Shown here in pieces: positions 46,953-58,113 of a stretch of 64,000 nucleotides of DNA. Both the position numbers and the translations under genes were made by a program. How positions within the stretch are numbered: the stretch's first letter is position 1; every line of letters starts with the position of its first letter. A model generated the notes under the pieces. It was not told the origin of the DNA, did no database searches, and was given only the letters and a program-made list of their open reading frames with translations. Where the stretch lies: the NCBI GenBank assembly GCA_033977485.1, contig CM066982.1, positions 30,110,218 through 30,174,217 on the forward strand, given 5' to 3'. This stretch comes from Hydrangea macrophylla. Lineage: Eukaryota; Streptophyta; Magnoliopsida; Cornales; Hydrangeaceae.

Positions 46953-48013
46953 GTGGCATCTGTATCTTATGAAGTATATGATATGGAATTGAATAACTTA
47001 GTGGCAAACAGGCCTACTAAAAGAAAGGAACATTCACATAATCCAACAAGACTTTGGCACATGAGGCTAGGTCATATTAATCTGAATAAGATTAACAGGC
47101 TGGTGAAGGACGGTATTTTAGCTTCCTTGGTTGTAGAACCTATACCCGTCTATGAATCTTCTTTAGAGAGTAAAATGACAAAGAGACATTTTCATTAAAA
47201 GGCAATTGGGACAAAGACTTATTGGATTTAATACATACTGATGTATGTGGTCCAATAAACATTAGAGCTAGAAGTGGATATGAATACTTTATTACATTCA
47301 CCGATGACTTCTCTAGATATGGAAACGTTTACCTATCACCAAAAGTCCGATTCTTTTGAAAAGTTAAAAGAATTTAAGGCTGAGGTGGAGAAGCAATTAG
47401 GGAAATATATCAAGGCCATTCGATCAGATCGACTTAGTGAATATCTATTTGATGAATTTATTGACCAGCTAACACGCAAAGGGATTCTGTCTCAGTTGAC
47501 TACACCAAGTACGCCTCAACAGAATGGTGTAGCGGAACGAAGGAACCAGACACTTTTAGACATGACTAGGTCTATGATGAGTCATTCTGAATTGCCATTA
47601 TTTCTTTGGGGTTTTTCTTTAGATACAGCAAAATATGTACTAAATCATGTTCCAACTATGTTCCCAAGACACCCCGAGAGTTATGGAGTAGACGAAAGCC
47701 CTCTTTGCAACACTTTCAGATATATGGTTGTCCAGTACATGGGCTAAAAGGAAACAATGTAAAGTTGGAATCAAGATCAAAAGTATGTTATTTTGTGGGA
47801 TATCCAAAGGGTACAAAAGGGTGGTATTTTTATAATCCTAGGGACCAGAAGGCTTTTGTTAGCACAAACGTTGTTTTCCTGGAAGAGGATTATGTTATGA
47901 ACCACAAACCTAAAGAAAGGATAATTCTAAAAAAAGTTCAGGAAAAGCCCTCAGAATCCCTAGCAGTCATAACTAATCAAGAAATTGAAAATGAAACAAC
48001 CACATCCTCATAG
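46953..48013 (+). pseudogene. Copia 2 integrase
   Basis: GAG-pre-integrase block LWHMRLGHINLNKINRLVKD, then a damaged stretch (47199-47330) with stops where the C-x2-C pair and first Asp should be, the second Asp in IRSDRLSEYL (the usual R-G-G-E changed), the Glu in NGVAERRNQTLLDM, and after a frame shift near 47620 the C-terminal YFVGYPKGTKGWYFYNPRD block. Confidence 0.85.
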
Positions 48014-48049
48014 ATTCCTACAAAAGAACCTCATCATAATGGGAGGGCT

Positions 48050-49700
48050 ATCAGGCACCTGAAAGATTCATGTTTTTGGGAGAAGCTTATGAAGTAGTTC
48101 CCGAGGAGCCTGATTCTGATCCTACCACTTATGAGGAGGCAATTGCTAACTAGGATTCAGAATCCTGGAGACTAGCTATGAAAGCTGAGATGGAGTCCAT
48201 GTACTCTAATCAGGTTTCGGAACTTGTAGATCCACCTACCAATATTAAACCTATTAGTTCTAAGTGGGTCTATTAGAGGAAAAGAGGATCGGATGGGAAG
48301 TAGAGACCTTGAAAGCTATGCTTGTAGCGAAAGGATTTACTCAAAGAGTGGGCATTGACTATGAGGAAACCTTCTCGCCAGTAGCTATGCTTAAGTTTAT
48401 CTGAATTCGCTTAACCATTGCAGTGTGTCTCGATTAGAAGATATGGCAGATGGACGTCAAGACAGCATTCTTGAATGGCCATCTGGACACGGACATCTAC
48501 ATGATGTAGCCTATAGGGTTCACAGTTGATAGTCAGGAAGGTATGGTATGCAAGCTGCACAAGTCCATATATGGACTTAAGCAAGCATCCAGGAGTTGGA
48601 ACATTCGTTTTGACCAGGCTGTCAAGTCTTTAGGATTTGAACAGAATATGGATGAGCCTTGTGTGTACAAGAAAAGTAAAGGAAGCATGGGGGTATTTCT
48701 AGTTCTATATGTTGTTAATATCCTACTCATTAGGAATGATATAGGAATATTATCAATAGTGAAAAGTGTGGCTAGTCAGTAATTTTGACATGAAAGATCT
48801 TGGTGAGGCAAGCTATATCTTAGGGATTAAGCTTATTCGAGATCGAAAGAATAAGATAATAGGATTATCTCAAGCTTCCTACATTGACAAAGTACTGTCT
48901 AGATTTACCATGGATAAATACAAGAAGGGTTTCTATCTTTCAGGCATGGACTTTTACTGTCTTAGAGTCAATGTCCCAAGACTTAGGAGGACAAAGATCG
49001 TATGGCTAAGATACCCTATGCTTCTGTGGTGGGTAGTCTTATGTATGCAATGCTCTGCACTAGACTGGATATCTGTTTTGCTGTGGGTATGGTCAGTAAA
49101 TATCAGTCCAATCCTAGTCCAGATCACTGGACAACTGTGAAACATATTCTCAAGTACATGAGATGAACTAGAGATTATATGCTTATCTATGGTGCAGAAG
49201 AATTGGCTCCAATTGCTACACAGATTCTAACTTCATTTCAGATAAGGAAGCGAGGAAGTCGACGTTTGGATATTTGTTTACTCTTGAGGGTGGTGTTGTA
49301 AGTTAAAGAAGTATCAAACAGAAATGTATTGCATATTCCACTACAGAAGATGAATATGTTGCAGCTAGTGAGGCAGCTAAGGAAGCTGTTTGGCTCAAGA
49401 AGTTCTTGATGGAACTGGGAGTGGTACCATTGGCACAGTCCCCTATTACTCTTCATTGTGATAATAGTGGGGCAGTTGCTCAATCCAAGGAGCCAAGGAA
49501 CCACAAAGGAAGAAAACACGTGGAAAGGAAGTACCATCTTATTAGAGAGATTATACAACGTGGCAATGTTATAGTGACTAAGATTAGCATAGCAGATAAT
49601 CTTGTTGATCCCTTTACTAAAGCCTTACCTTCTAATGTTTTTGACCGTCACTTGGACAATCTAGGTATTAGATGAAATCCTAATTGGTTATGAGTGTAAG
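48050..49700 (+). pseudogene. Copia 2 reverse transcriptase and RNase H
   Basis: RT motifs AMKAEMESMYSNQ, LVAKGFTQRVGIDYEETFSP, QMDVKTAFLNGHLDTDIYMM, SIYGLKQASRSW are separated by at least five stops (48274, 48301, 48402, 48435 and 48509 regions). The catalytic YVDD reads YVVN, so two essential Asp residues are gone. RNase H follows with LHCDNSGAVAQSKEPRNH and the ADNLVDPFTKAL end (49406-49672). Confidence 0.88.
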
Positions 49701-49708
49701 TGGGAGTT

Positions 49709-51075
49709 TGTTGGGATTATGCCCTCAAACCAGTTAGTAATTGTAATCAAACATCTTTGATTCGTATATTTATGAGCATCTTTACATATTCAGATATGTG
49801 TTATTCATGAGTTGAATGGTTTGGCATGTTTATCCAAAAACAACATTGTCAGATTCATTTGTATTAGTGAGATTAACACATGGGAGATATGAATTATCTT
49901 CGTCAGTTGTTTCAAATTGTCACAGTCAATGATAAGTATGGATAGCTTATCAGGTCTAGACTGTAACATATTAATTTCTATGTGATAGAATAATAAATCT
50001 TATTCATTGGAGTAGTGACTCTACGTTAATGTATTAAATGCATTGACGGGCATTAAGTTAAACCTATTAACAATTAACTGTCATAGGTTAATAGGTACTT
50101 AAACTTGCATATGACATATGTTCTTAATGCTGAGATGACTGTGAACACAAGCTGCTGACTTGATTACTTTGACTTATCAATCAGTGAGATCTTCATAGAT
50201 CAACACCTGGATATCTTGGGTAGTTAAGTGAACAGTTCTATGAACACTAGTTGTGAAGAAGGAATCTATCCTCTTCTAAAGAGTAAGTATTCCCTTGAGA
50301 ATGTCATTGGGTTAATTACTGAGAACTGCAGTCTTATCAGTAAGTCATTGTTGACATGTTCAGTAATTTATGAGAAGTGACTGGGGCTCAAGGATAATAA
50401 GAAGTAGTTAACTCCAGCTTGACAGTATAGTTGATACACTAATCTCGGAGATAATTACAAATCTGTTTGGTGCAAGAAGATCACTGTATTTATTATGCAA
50501 GTCTAGGTTTTATCTTCACGTAATTATGTCAATTAAACCTGGAGTTCAATTATTATCATATAGTGGTATTGATAATAATTAATTAAACTTATTTCCTTAG
50601 CTTAAGAGTTAAGTTAGATGGAATTAGTTTTAATTTAGCCAGGTTAGTAGACCCTAGAAGTCCCATCTCTAACTTAACAAGTGTTTGGACGCGGGGATAA
50701 GATGACTAGGGTAGAGATAGAGTTGTAACAAACTCTATATATATATATGATATACAGAGAGGGGCCGGCCACTTGTTGGCATTGTTTGCCCTTGCCGAAT
50801 CTCTCTCTCTCTCTCTCATCTCTATAGTCTTTTACCCTATTAGGGTTGCCCATATAAACCCTAGCCTCTTTACATGCACCAAGAAGTCATAGAGGTGAAG
50901 ACTGCTAGTGAAAGAATGCTTGAAGTGTTCTTGTTTAGATTCTGATAATCTTCAAAGGTGAAGTTTTTCCTTTTACTTCTCCTTCAATCAAACTTAATTG
51001 AATAAGTTTCAAAATCCATTTTTAAATAGTTTTAAAACCTATTTTCCGCTGCGTTTGGATATCATTTCCAACACA
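49709..51075 (+). repeat. 3' LTR of Copia 2
   Basis: 1367 bp, TGTTGGGATTATGCC...TTTCCAACACA, preceded by the purine tract AAGTGGGAGTTT. It ends two bases later than the 5' LTR would predict, judged by the GAAGG target copy that follows. Confidence 0.92.
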
Positions 51076-51219
51076 GAAGGTCCGTTTCAAATTCATAAGG
51101 TGTTTAAAGGTGAATTTTATCATCTTAAGAATTTGAATGGCTATGTTTATATAAGGAAAATTATTGTAACCTTTCTGAAGTTATATCACCCAACTATTTG
51201 GGAAGCAAGAGAAGAATAA
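51076..51219 (+). pseudogene. Tat element integrase, C-terminal part
   Basis: E-G-P-F-Q-I-H-K-V-F then KGEFYHLKNLNGYVY, the chromodomain-like/SH3-like tail of Ty3 integrase, resumes in phase after Copia 2. Stop TAA at 51217. Confidence 0.8.
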
Positions 51220-51364
51220 AATAAGGCATTTGATTATCATTAACAAGTTTAGAAAGTACAATAAAACAGGTTACAAAAAAGAGGCTAAACTTTGGGCTTT
51301 TAATCTAAATTTATCCCAGAACCTATTGTTCACTTTGACTTTGTTGATGATGTATTTTTGTTCT
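51220..51364. other. Spacer between pol and antisense ORF
   Basis: No coding signal on the plus strand; lies within the Tat element. Confidence 0.4.
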
Positions 51365-52370
51365 ACCACAGTTTGTTGTTGCTTTAGGTTCGAAGCCTCC
51401 AGCTCGATTTCTATAACCTGAAGATCCTCTTAAATTTTTGCCTTGCCTCACCTTCACAGTAGCAATTTGATCTTCAACTTCTTACAAGGCCACTATGAGT
51501 TTGGTAGCCTTTCCTTCGAGAGCTGTTGTTAGTTCTTTATCAGTCTTGGACTCTTTCACCCTGTCAGAAGCCTTTGTTCCCTGTTATACCATCTTATCCA
51601 TGTCCTTTGCTAAGAGATCTCTCTGTTCAGTGACTCTGGATAGATGGCACAATAAAATTCGAATGAACTCAGAACCTCATTGACTGATTTCTTGTCTTTG
51701 ACACTAACTTTGTCTTTGGTAAGAAGAGTGAAGCATAAAAGCTTGAATATGGACTTCATCTCTTGGTCCAAGAAGATTTCGAAGGGGGCTCGATTGAAAG
51801 GTCTGAGAAAGGAAGTAACACCGATGAGGTCGAGATCAAGAGGTTGTAGTTCAGGAGGTCCTTGGATGAGCCTCTCAATTCGGTCTTCTGCATTCCCAGT
51901 CTTTGGACTTGATTTAGGACCATGCAACCTCACTATGGTCCTCAATGTCTTCTTGAAGCTTTCTAGTTCTTTTGCAAACATTTGGGGAGTTAGATCCCTG
52001 GAGAAATGGAAGGTGGGGTATTTGTTGGTTATGAGGATTAGGGGGTAGATGCTCAGGGGGTCAAACCCTTGGTGCCTAAGGGAGTTACTCCCTTAGAATT
52101 TGCTGTTTTAGGATCTTCGACCTGTAATTAGAAGTTTGTTTAGATTTACTAGGTCTTGAATCTATTCAAATAAATTAAGTTAGAAGATGTCAATTTACAT
52201 GAGGAGTCTCTTTGTGAATAAGTGCTGCTGTGATCGACTTCTTTGTTACGGAAGGGATGTTTGGAGTACTTGCTTTTTTGGACTCCATTGGATTCCCCAT
52301 TGAAATTGGTGTTCCTTGATGGGAGAACTGGTTCAAAGCACTCTTTTTCTCATTTGAAGATGAACGATAG
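51365..52370 (-). pseudogene. Antisense extra ORF of the Tat element, degenerate
   Basis: Between pol and the missing 3' LTR, the minus strand encodes a protein-like sequence. The main open part is 51981-51610 (123 codons: FAKELESFKKTLRTIVRLHG, DLIGVTSFLRPFNRAPFEIF, LCFTLLTKDKVSVKDKKS). The same frame extends upstream without ATG (PLILITNKYPTFHFSRDLTP, to about 52045). After a frameshift near 51610 another open stretch continues with two stops (DRVKESKTDKELTTALEGKA, VRQGKNLRGSSGYRNRAGGF, to about 51365). A further open piece lies at 52370-52200. Antisense extra ORFs downstream of pol are known in some Tat elements such as Grande; their function is unknown. I do not recognise a domain. Confidence 0.55.
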
Positions 52371-52448
52371 GTGAATCATCTTCTTGATTTGGGTCTTCAA
52401 AGGTATCTACATTCATGAAAGGTGGTAGAGTTTCTGAAGGTGCATCCT

Positions 52449-53234
52449 TGTCATGCCCCGGCGTAGCAAAATAGGGAAAATGTTTTAAATTTCCACTTTT
52501 GGACCCGTGGATACATGATAGTTGAATTACAGATCTGTCCTTCTATCTCCACACAGATACGCTATTTAAGGGAAATTGCTAAACATAAACATAACCACAG
52601 TATAATATAAATACTAAGAATCAATCCAAACTGGAACTTATCTTACCATCAAGTCATAATAGAAATATTACAACTGCATAGCCTACTTGGCCCCAACTAG
52701 TCTAAAACAATGTACATAATGAACACAAGATTATAAACGTAAATATTACAACTGCTCGATAGCTATCTCTGGTCTTCCGCCTGGCTTTACCCTTCTTTTA
52801 TGCCTTAGCACCTTATCCTGCGCTTATCTACTATACCTGCAAAATGTCTGGATGTTGGATTGTCCAGGGCATAATACCATCAGCTTAGATACAAGCTGAG
52901 TGAGTAATCACAACATAACACCAATATACATAACAACCACTCACTCTCGCATTATTGTTCAGCATCTTATGATGTGCACAGTCTCTTGTCAAAAGACGTT
53001 CCTTCCATGGGCGTAACAAAGGTAATAACAACTCAATAAATAGATCATTTACACACATCATCTTTAACATAACTTGAAATGTAATCTCATGAAATAACTC
53101 ATAATCAACAACTCATAACAACTCTTAACCTTCTTGTTATTAAATTAATACTCGTCTTATCTTTTCATCGTGCTCGTGCATGCCAATGCATGTTCCATGC
53201 ATTTTACCTCCCGTCGGGACGATAAGTCCACGAC
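52449..53234 (+). mobile_element. Truncated LTR-like sequence related to 10810-14680
   Basis: Begins TGTCATGCCCCGGCGTAGC and matches the start of the insert at 10810 for about 60 bp (both then have AATAGGGAAAAT and TTTGGACC/CTGGACC). Later shared words include AATGTC...GGATTGTCCAGGGC. No 3' end is present; it runs into a tandem array. It breaks the Tat element. Confidence 0.6.
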
Positions 53235-53838
53235 TCGAAGTGTTCAACTCAATCTTCACTTCGTCATGGAGACTCGAAGTGTTCAACTCAATCTTCACTT
53301 CGTCATGGAGACTTGAAATGAATCAACTCAATCTTCACTTCATCACGGAGACTCGAAGTGATTCATCACAATCTTCACTTCATCACGGAGACTCGAAGTG
53401 ATTCAACTCAATCTTCACTTCGTCACGGAGACTCAAAGTGATTCAACTCAATCTTCACTTTGTCACAAAGACTCGAAGTGATTCAACTCAATCTTCACTT
53501 CGTCATGGAGACTCGAAGTGTTCAACTCAATCTTCACTTCGTCATGGAGACTCGAAATGATTCAACTCAATCTTCACTTCGTCACGGAGACTCGAAGTGA
53601 TTCATCATAATCTTTACTTCGTCACGGAGACTCGAAGTGATTCAACTCAATCTTCACTTCATCATGGAGACTCGAAGTGATTTAACTCAATCTTCACTTC
53701 ATCACGAAGACTCGAAGCGATTCAACTCAATCTTCACTTCGTCACTAAGACTCGAAGCGATTCAACTCAATCTTTACTTCGTCACGGAGACTCAAAGTGA
53801 CTCAACTCAATCTTCACTTCATCACAAAGACTCGAAGT
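53232..53838 (+). repeat. Tandem array, 39-40-bp unit, about 15 copies
   Basis: Unit GACTCGAAGTGATTCAACTC followed by AATCTTCACTTCGTCACGGA; some units lack one A (39 bp). Units differ by one to four bases. Short frames through it encode repeated peptides (NLHFIxETRSDSTQSS type) and are artefacts. Ends abruptly at an antisense Ogre-type LTR end. Confidence 0.9.
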
Positions 53839-53842
53839 GACT

Positions 53843-55550
53843 TTGGACACTCGGCCTTTGGGCAGCCCACCCCCGTTCTCTTTCTCGGGGTTTCGGAATT
53901 GATTTTCCTTTGCTTTGAAATTGTTTGAAGAAAAAGAAGAAAGGTCTGTTGAAAACAGATACAGAGTCGCCACTTGGTCTTTAAGGAACCAAGAAACCTA
54001 ATTTTGACTCACCCAAATGGATAAAGGGCACTGGCCTTTCATAACCAAAGAACTTGGCTCAGGATTTTGGTACAAGAGAGGAAGAAGCCTTTGTCACGAC
54101 CGAAATACCCTCAACTCGCCCCGTCTTTCGCCGGGCCTCAATTAGCATCCAAATAATCATCTTATACTATGTCTAGTTCAACAATTAATACTATGATAGT
54201 ATATTACACCACACAAATCTTGAAATGGAAGATCAAAAGATAAGATATCATTCCTAAGATCTAATCCAACTATCACACAATGTAAAGTGAAAGATCACAC
54301 AAATAAACCTTGGAAAAATCGTCTAATCACATATCAAGTAATCAAGTTTTCCTAATCTAAAGGGGGACATGAATTGTTCTTGAAACAAATAATCAAAGAA
54401 ATCAAAAATATGCTTAGCAAGCTAGTATGATGCATGTTAATCTTTGAGAAAAGAAGACCTCTCAATCCTCGGGACGGATGAGAGAGGAAGATTAGATCGG
54501 GGGAGAGCATGAACGTGTGATCGAGTTCATTCCTTATAATCTTCTTAGATTAGGAGTCACAAAAACTCCAAATCTTGCATGGATGCAATGTATGATCCTA
54601 GAATGTGCAACGTTGTAGTGTGTTTTGTGTTCATAGATTTTCCAAAGTGATTTGAGGCCATGTAATATGCGTGAATGAATGAAGAAAATGATTATAGGTT
54701 ATGTACATAAGTGGTATGAACAATATCCTAAGACATGAGTTAATTTGGATTGCATGTAAACATCTAATCAAAGAATTAAAGTTAAAACATGCTTGCTGTG
54801 AATAGTGGACAGAACAGTGAGCTGATCTTGTAAAAATGGAAATGTGGGATTAAAAATGTTTTTAATTCATGATTTTCTTATAGAGATCATCCTTGTTGTG
54901 TCTAGAACACATATCAAAAAGCCAAATCACTATTGAAGTTACAGATTGAGAGAAATCATATAAAACAAGAGAGGTTGCTCAAAAACAGAGTCCGTACTGT
55001 TGATTGAAATGTAGAAAAATCTTTGAAAATGAAAACAAAACATTTGGAGGTCCATATTATACAACAAGTTCCCCAAGACACTGAAGTTCAATGGAAAAAT
55101 GAGTTGGGACCACCCTCTTTGTAAAGATTTTCTGGAAAACAAGTTGCAAGTCAACCAAGCTGCTATGACAGAGAAAACAAAATGTCTAGAAGGAATGTTT
55201 AGGTCAAAACGGAACCCTTCCAAGTGTTTTTAAATCAAACTAAAAATCATGGACATTTCCTAAGGAGTTAGGAAGACTTTCCAAGTGGTCTTGTAATCAT
55301 CCATTGAGTATTGAACTCAGAATGACATTTTAAAGTTGAAGAACTCGCTGTTTTGAAGATTTTGAGAAAACAAATGTTTTGTTTCTTGAAATCAAAATGA
55401 GGGGTTTATGAGGGGTTTTGAAAAGGAGGTTTTGAAAGTATACTTCCAGAACTAAATGGAGATTACAACCATTTGGAATATCAATACCAAACTCACTTCA
55501 AGAACTTTCCAAGTATTTACAAAACAAGGATTTATTTGGAGACCAAACCC
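53843..55550 (-). repeat. Antisense partial copy A of the Ogre-like LTR
   Basis: The reverse complement matches the right-hand part of the LTRs at 28644 and 38181: GTGTCC at the very end, CAGATACAGAGTCGCCACTT (53958-53977), the CCTCAACTCGCCCCGTCTTT block (54109-54128), and upstream through the GTACGGACTC/GAGTCCGTACTG segment near 54988. Divergence is clearly larger than between the two intact LTRs (many indels), so this is an older relative. Confidence 0.8.
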
Positions 55551-56320
55551 AAAAATCCATAGAACTATGATACATGAGAGGATGGATGACACATGGTATG
55601 ATAAAATATGCTAAGAGTGGTAAAGAATATTTTTATGGGATGTGGGTTCATTTAGATACAAAGGAGTGTTGCATCAAAGTGTGAAAGTCAAAAAGTGGCA
55701 TGCTGTGAATAGTGTCCAGACTGTGTGCTTTAATTTTCAAAATCATAAATGGAGGTCAAACATGCCTAAGAAAACGTGGGAAATATCAGAGAGCCTCCCT
55801 AGTGTGTCTAGAATACACAGAAAAAGACAAAACTTCAATAGTTATCATAGACTAAAAGAAACAAATCATAATGTACACATGACTCAGAAACAAAAGCTGC
55901 AATGTTGACTGATTTTGTATGATTTTTTATAAATAGAAAATCAACTCTTATGATGATCAAAAGATACAAAGAGTTTCATAACACATTGAAGTTCAAATAA
56001 AAAAATAGAAAAGGCCATGTTGTGTGGTGAAAACATTTGAAAACAAATGCAAGAAGTCAGACTACAATCTATGAGAGAAAAGACAGATTATTTACATGAA
56101 CTTCAAAAATCTGAAAATGGTACTTGAACACCTCTATAATTAATGGGAAAAATTGAGGACAAACTATGATGTATTAGGGAGATTTCTAAGTGGTTTCAGC
56201 ATCATAGCTCAAGTATTTAATTCAGAACAAATCTTTGAACCTGAACAGATCACTGTTTTGGATCATTGTTGAAGAAAATGTATTTGGGTTTTGGAATAGA
56301 GTTTGAGTTCTTGATTGGGA
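55551..56320 (-). repeat. Antisense partial copy B of the Ogre-like LTR
   Basis: A second, more diverged antisense copy of the LTR's middle part follows copy A: the words GCTGTGAATAGTG (55700), GTGTCTAGAATACACA (55804) and ACTCAGAAACA (55881) repeat those of copy A (GCTGTGAATAGTG at 54809, GTGTCTAGAACACA at 54897, CTCAAAAACAGAG at 54977). It stops where the CACTA element begins. Confidence 0.6.
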
Positions 56321-56339
56321 CACTACAAGGAAAATTGCT

Positions 56340-56715
56340 TTTTATGTCACTTTTAAAATTGTATTTATGTCACTTTTATTTCGAGTGACATAATTGTTTA
56401 TTGTGTCAGATTTTTATGTCGCTTTTTAGGTTTTTATGTCGTTTTCAAAAAAAAAAGTGACATAAGTAATAAAGTATTTATGTCACTTTTATAAAAAGTG
56501 ACATAAATACTTTATTATTTATGTCACTTTTTTTAAAAATGACATAAATAATAACGTATTTATGTCACTTTTTAAAAACTGACATAAACAAAAATGCGGT
56601 GGCAATTTTGTAAATAAAAATTTGATTATTATGTCGGTTTTATAAGAAGTGACATAAATGTATTCCAATTTTATCTTAGGCTTTTGAAAAAGTGACATAA
56701 AAGATTGTAAGTGGC
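56340..56715. repeat. Subterminal repeats of the CACTA element
   Basis: TTTATGTCACTTTT and its inverse AAAAGTGACATAAA occur about a dozen times in both orientations, forming several adjacent palindromes (for example around 56455-56560). In CACTA elements such subterminal motifs are the transposase binding sites. Confidence 0.7.
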
Positions 56716-58110
56716 AAAAAATATTGGCGGGCTCAAAAATTCAGGATCGATTTAAAGTGTAAACGAGGTGTTATTTGGCTCCCAAACTCCCACTAGCTCC
56801 ATTCCCAAACCCAAACCCAAACCCAAACCCTCTCCACTCTCTCCGTCACAACCACCACGCCGCCTCTCCTCCACTCAACTGCCACCGCCTCCTCCTTCTC
56901 TCAGCACCGCTACATCCTCATCAACGCTTTGAATAGAAGGCGAGGTTTTGAACAACGATGGGAGAAAGAGAAAGGGGCCAAACCCTCACCATCAATGTCG
57001 CCGCCGGAGACTCCCCAACGTGACCATCGGTGCCACCCCAACGCAACCATCACCACCTCACCTCCACGCCGACGCGACCATCACCACCAGTGCCTCACGT
57101 TTTGCCACCTCCACAGATCTGAGTAAGGATGCGGAGATCGATCTCTCTCTCTGCCTCTCTCTCTCTCTCCCGAAGACTGTACAGATCTGAGGTAACCATT
57201 CTTAGAACTAATCTAGGGTTTAGTATTTTGAAGATCTAGGGTTTTGCATTGATTTTTTAAACAAAAATTTTTTATTTTTGTTCCTATTCAATTATAGTGA
57301 TTTTTGTGGAGGATGATTGTCTTTCGTGATAATTCTTATTCTTTAGATGGCGAGATTGGCTTTCACACATTTGTATTGATAAGGCTGAATTACTGATTTG
57401 GGATATGGATGGCAAAATTTGTGATTATGACTAGTAGTATTGCCACTGGAGCTTTGATTTTTGTATTTTAAGAAATTCACAATCATAATACTGAAATTGG
57501 ATAAATAAAAAAAATTGTAATCATGAGTACAGCTTTCCGAACTAAATCTAGCATTTTTCGTGCACTTAATATGATCCAAATGCATTAACTCTGAAATATG
57601 AATGAAAAATACTGTTTATTTGGGTTGTACGTGATGGCTTCAAATAATTATGTGCCTGCTGCAAAACTTGGGAGAACAGAAGGTCTCATGATTGTATCTT
57701 TTTCACAATGTGTCTTTCTCACTTTGATTCCTTTAGTTCTGTTCACCATTGATTCTGAAATTGCATGTTTAAATGATATTTCTTCTTCTTCCTTTTGTTC
57801 CTTTAATTCTACATGCTTAAGTAATTAGTTCTGTTTCATTTTTTTTTTAATTAACTTTTTGCTTAAGTAATTTGAAATCGCATGTTTAAAACAAAATGTA
57901 TCAGCAATGGTAGCCTTGTTTGTTGATGTAGTGAAAAAGGCCATAACCTGTAATAAATGAAGAAAGGCTTTGGATTTCTTTTTCTTCCCTTGTATCACTC
58001 TAGTAGTAGATAGAACTTTTCGTGCTAACCTATTGATGGTTACAGATGTCCTTGATTTGCTCCCTTATTGGGATATGTTGTAATATTAAATCAATGAATC
58101 TCCAACTGCA
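56716..58110 (+). other. CACTA interior, unassigned part
   Basis: Starts with a CCCAAA repeat (56799-56828) and a C-rich, 5'-UTR-like stretch to about 57190, with a donor-like AGATCTGAG|GTAACC at 57189. It could be a captured first exon of an unidentified gene. 57200-58110 is intron-like AT-rich DNA. Two overlapping proline- and histidine-rich frames at 56929-57190 have no recognisable homology. Confidence 0.4.
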
Positions 58111-58113
58111 AGC

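Larger units (their letters stand above)
42243..51080 (+). mobile_element. Copia LTR retrotransposon 2, degenerate
   Basis: Target duplication GAAGG at 42243-42247 and 51076-51080. LTRs 42248-43538 (1291 bp) and 49709-51075 (1367 bp) both start TGTTGGGATTAT. The length difference comes mainly from about 100 bp missing from the 5' LTR (present in the 3' copy at about 50194-50292). Primer site is a mutated TGATATCAAAGCC; the purine tract AAGTGGGAGTTT precedes the 3' LTR. gag, protease, integrase, RT and RNase H are all recognisable but carry many stops, and the RT active site is lost. Older than the Ogre-like insert to judge by coding decay and LTR divergence. Confidence 0.93.
21700..52448 (+). 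mobile_element. Tat-lineage Ty3 LTR retrotransposon, decayed, hosting two nested elements
   Basis: Skeleton in order: 5' LTR with TATA box, primer-binding site, gag, protease, RT, RNase H, an additional RNase H, integrase, and an antisense ORF after pol. The extra RNase H between RT-RNase H and integrase is the hallmark of the Tat lineage. Every coding part has stops or frameshifts. Insertions at 28644-41494 (Ogre-like) and 42248-51075 (Copia 2) lie inside integrase. Their target duplications GGTAA and GAAGG fit the integrase frame exactly. No 3' LTR was found: the element is cut at 52448 by an LTR-like sequence. The start of the 5' LTR is not resolved; about 21700 is an estimate. Confidence 0.85.

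Noticed and set aside
53232..53838. CRISPR-like appearance of regularly spaced repeats
   Set aside because: Whole units repeat with no unique spacers, and the context is a plant retrotransposon-rich region.
53180..53840. Short ORFs with repeated LHFI-ETRSDS peptides
   Set aside because: By-product of the 39-40-bp tandem array.
56799..56828. CCCAAACCCAAA run as interstitial telomere repeat
   Set aside because: The plant telomere unit is CCCTAAA; this six-base CCCAAA run is short and probably part of a C-rich 5' UTR-like stretch.
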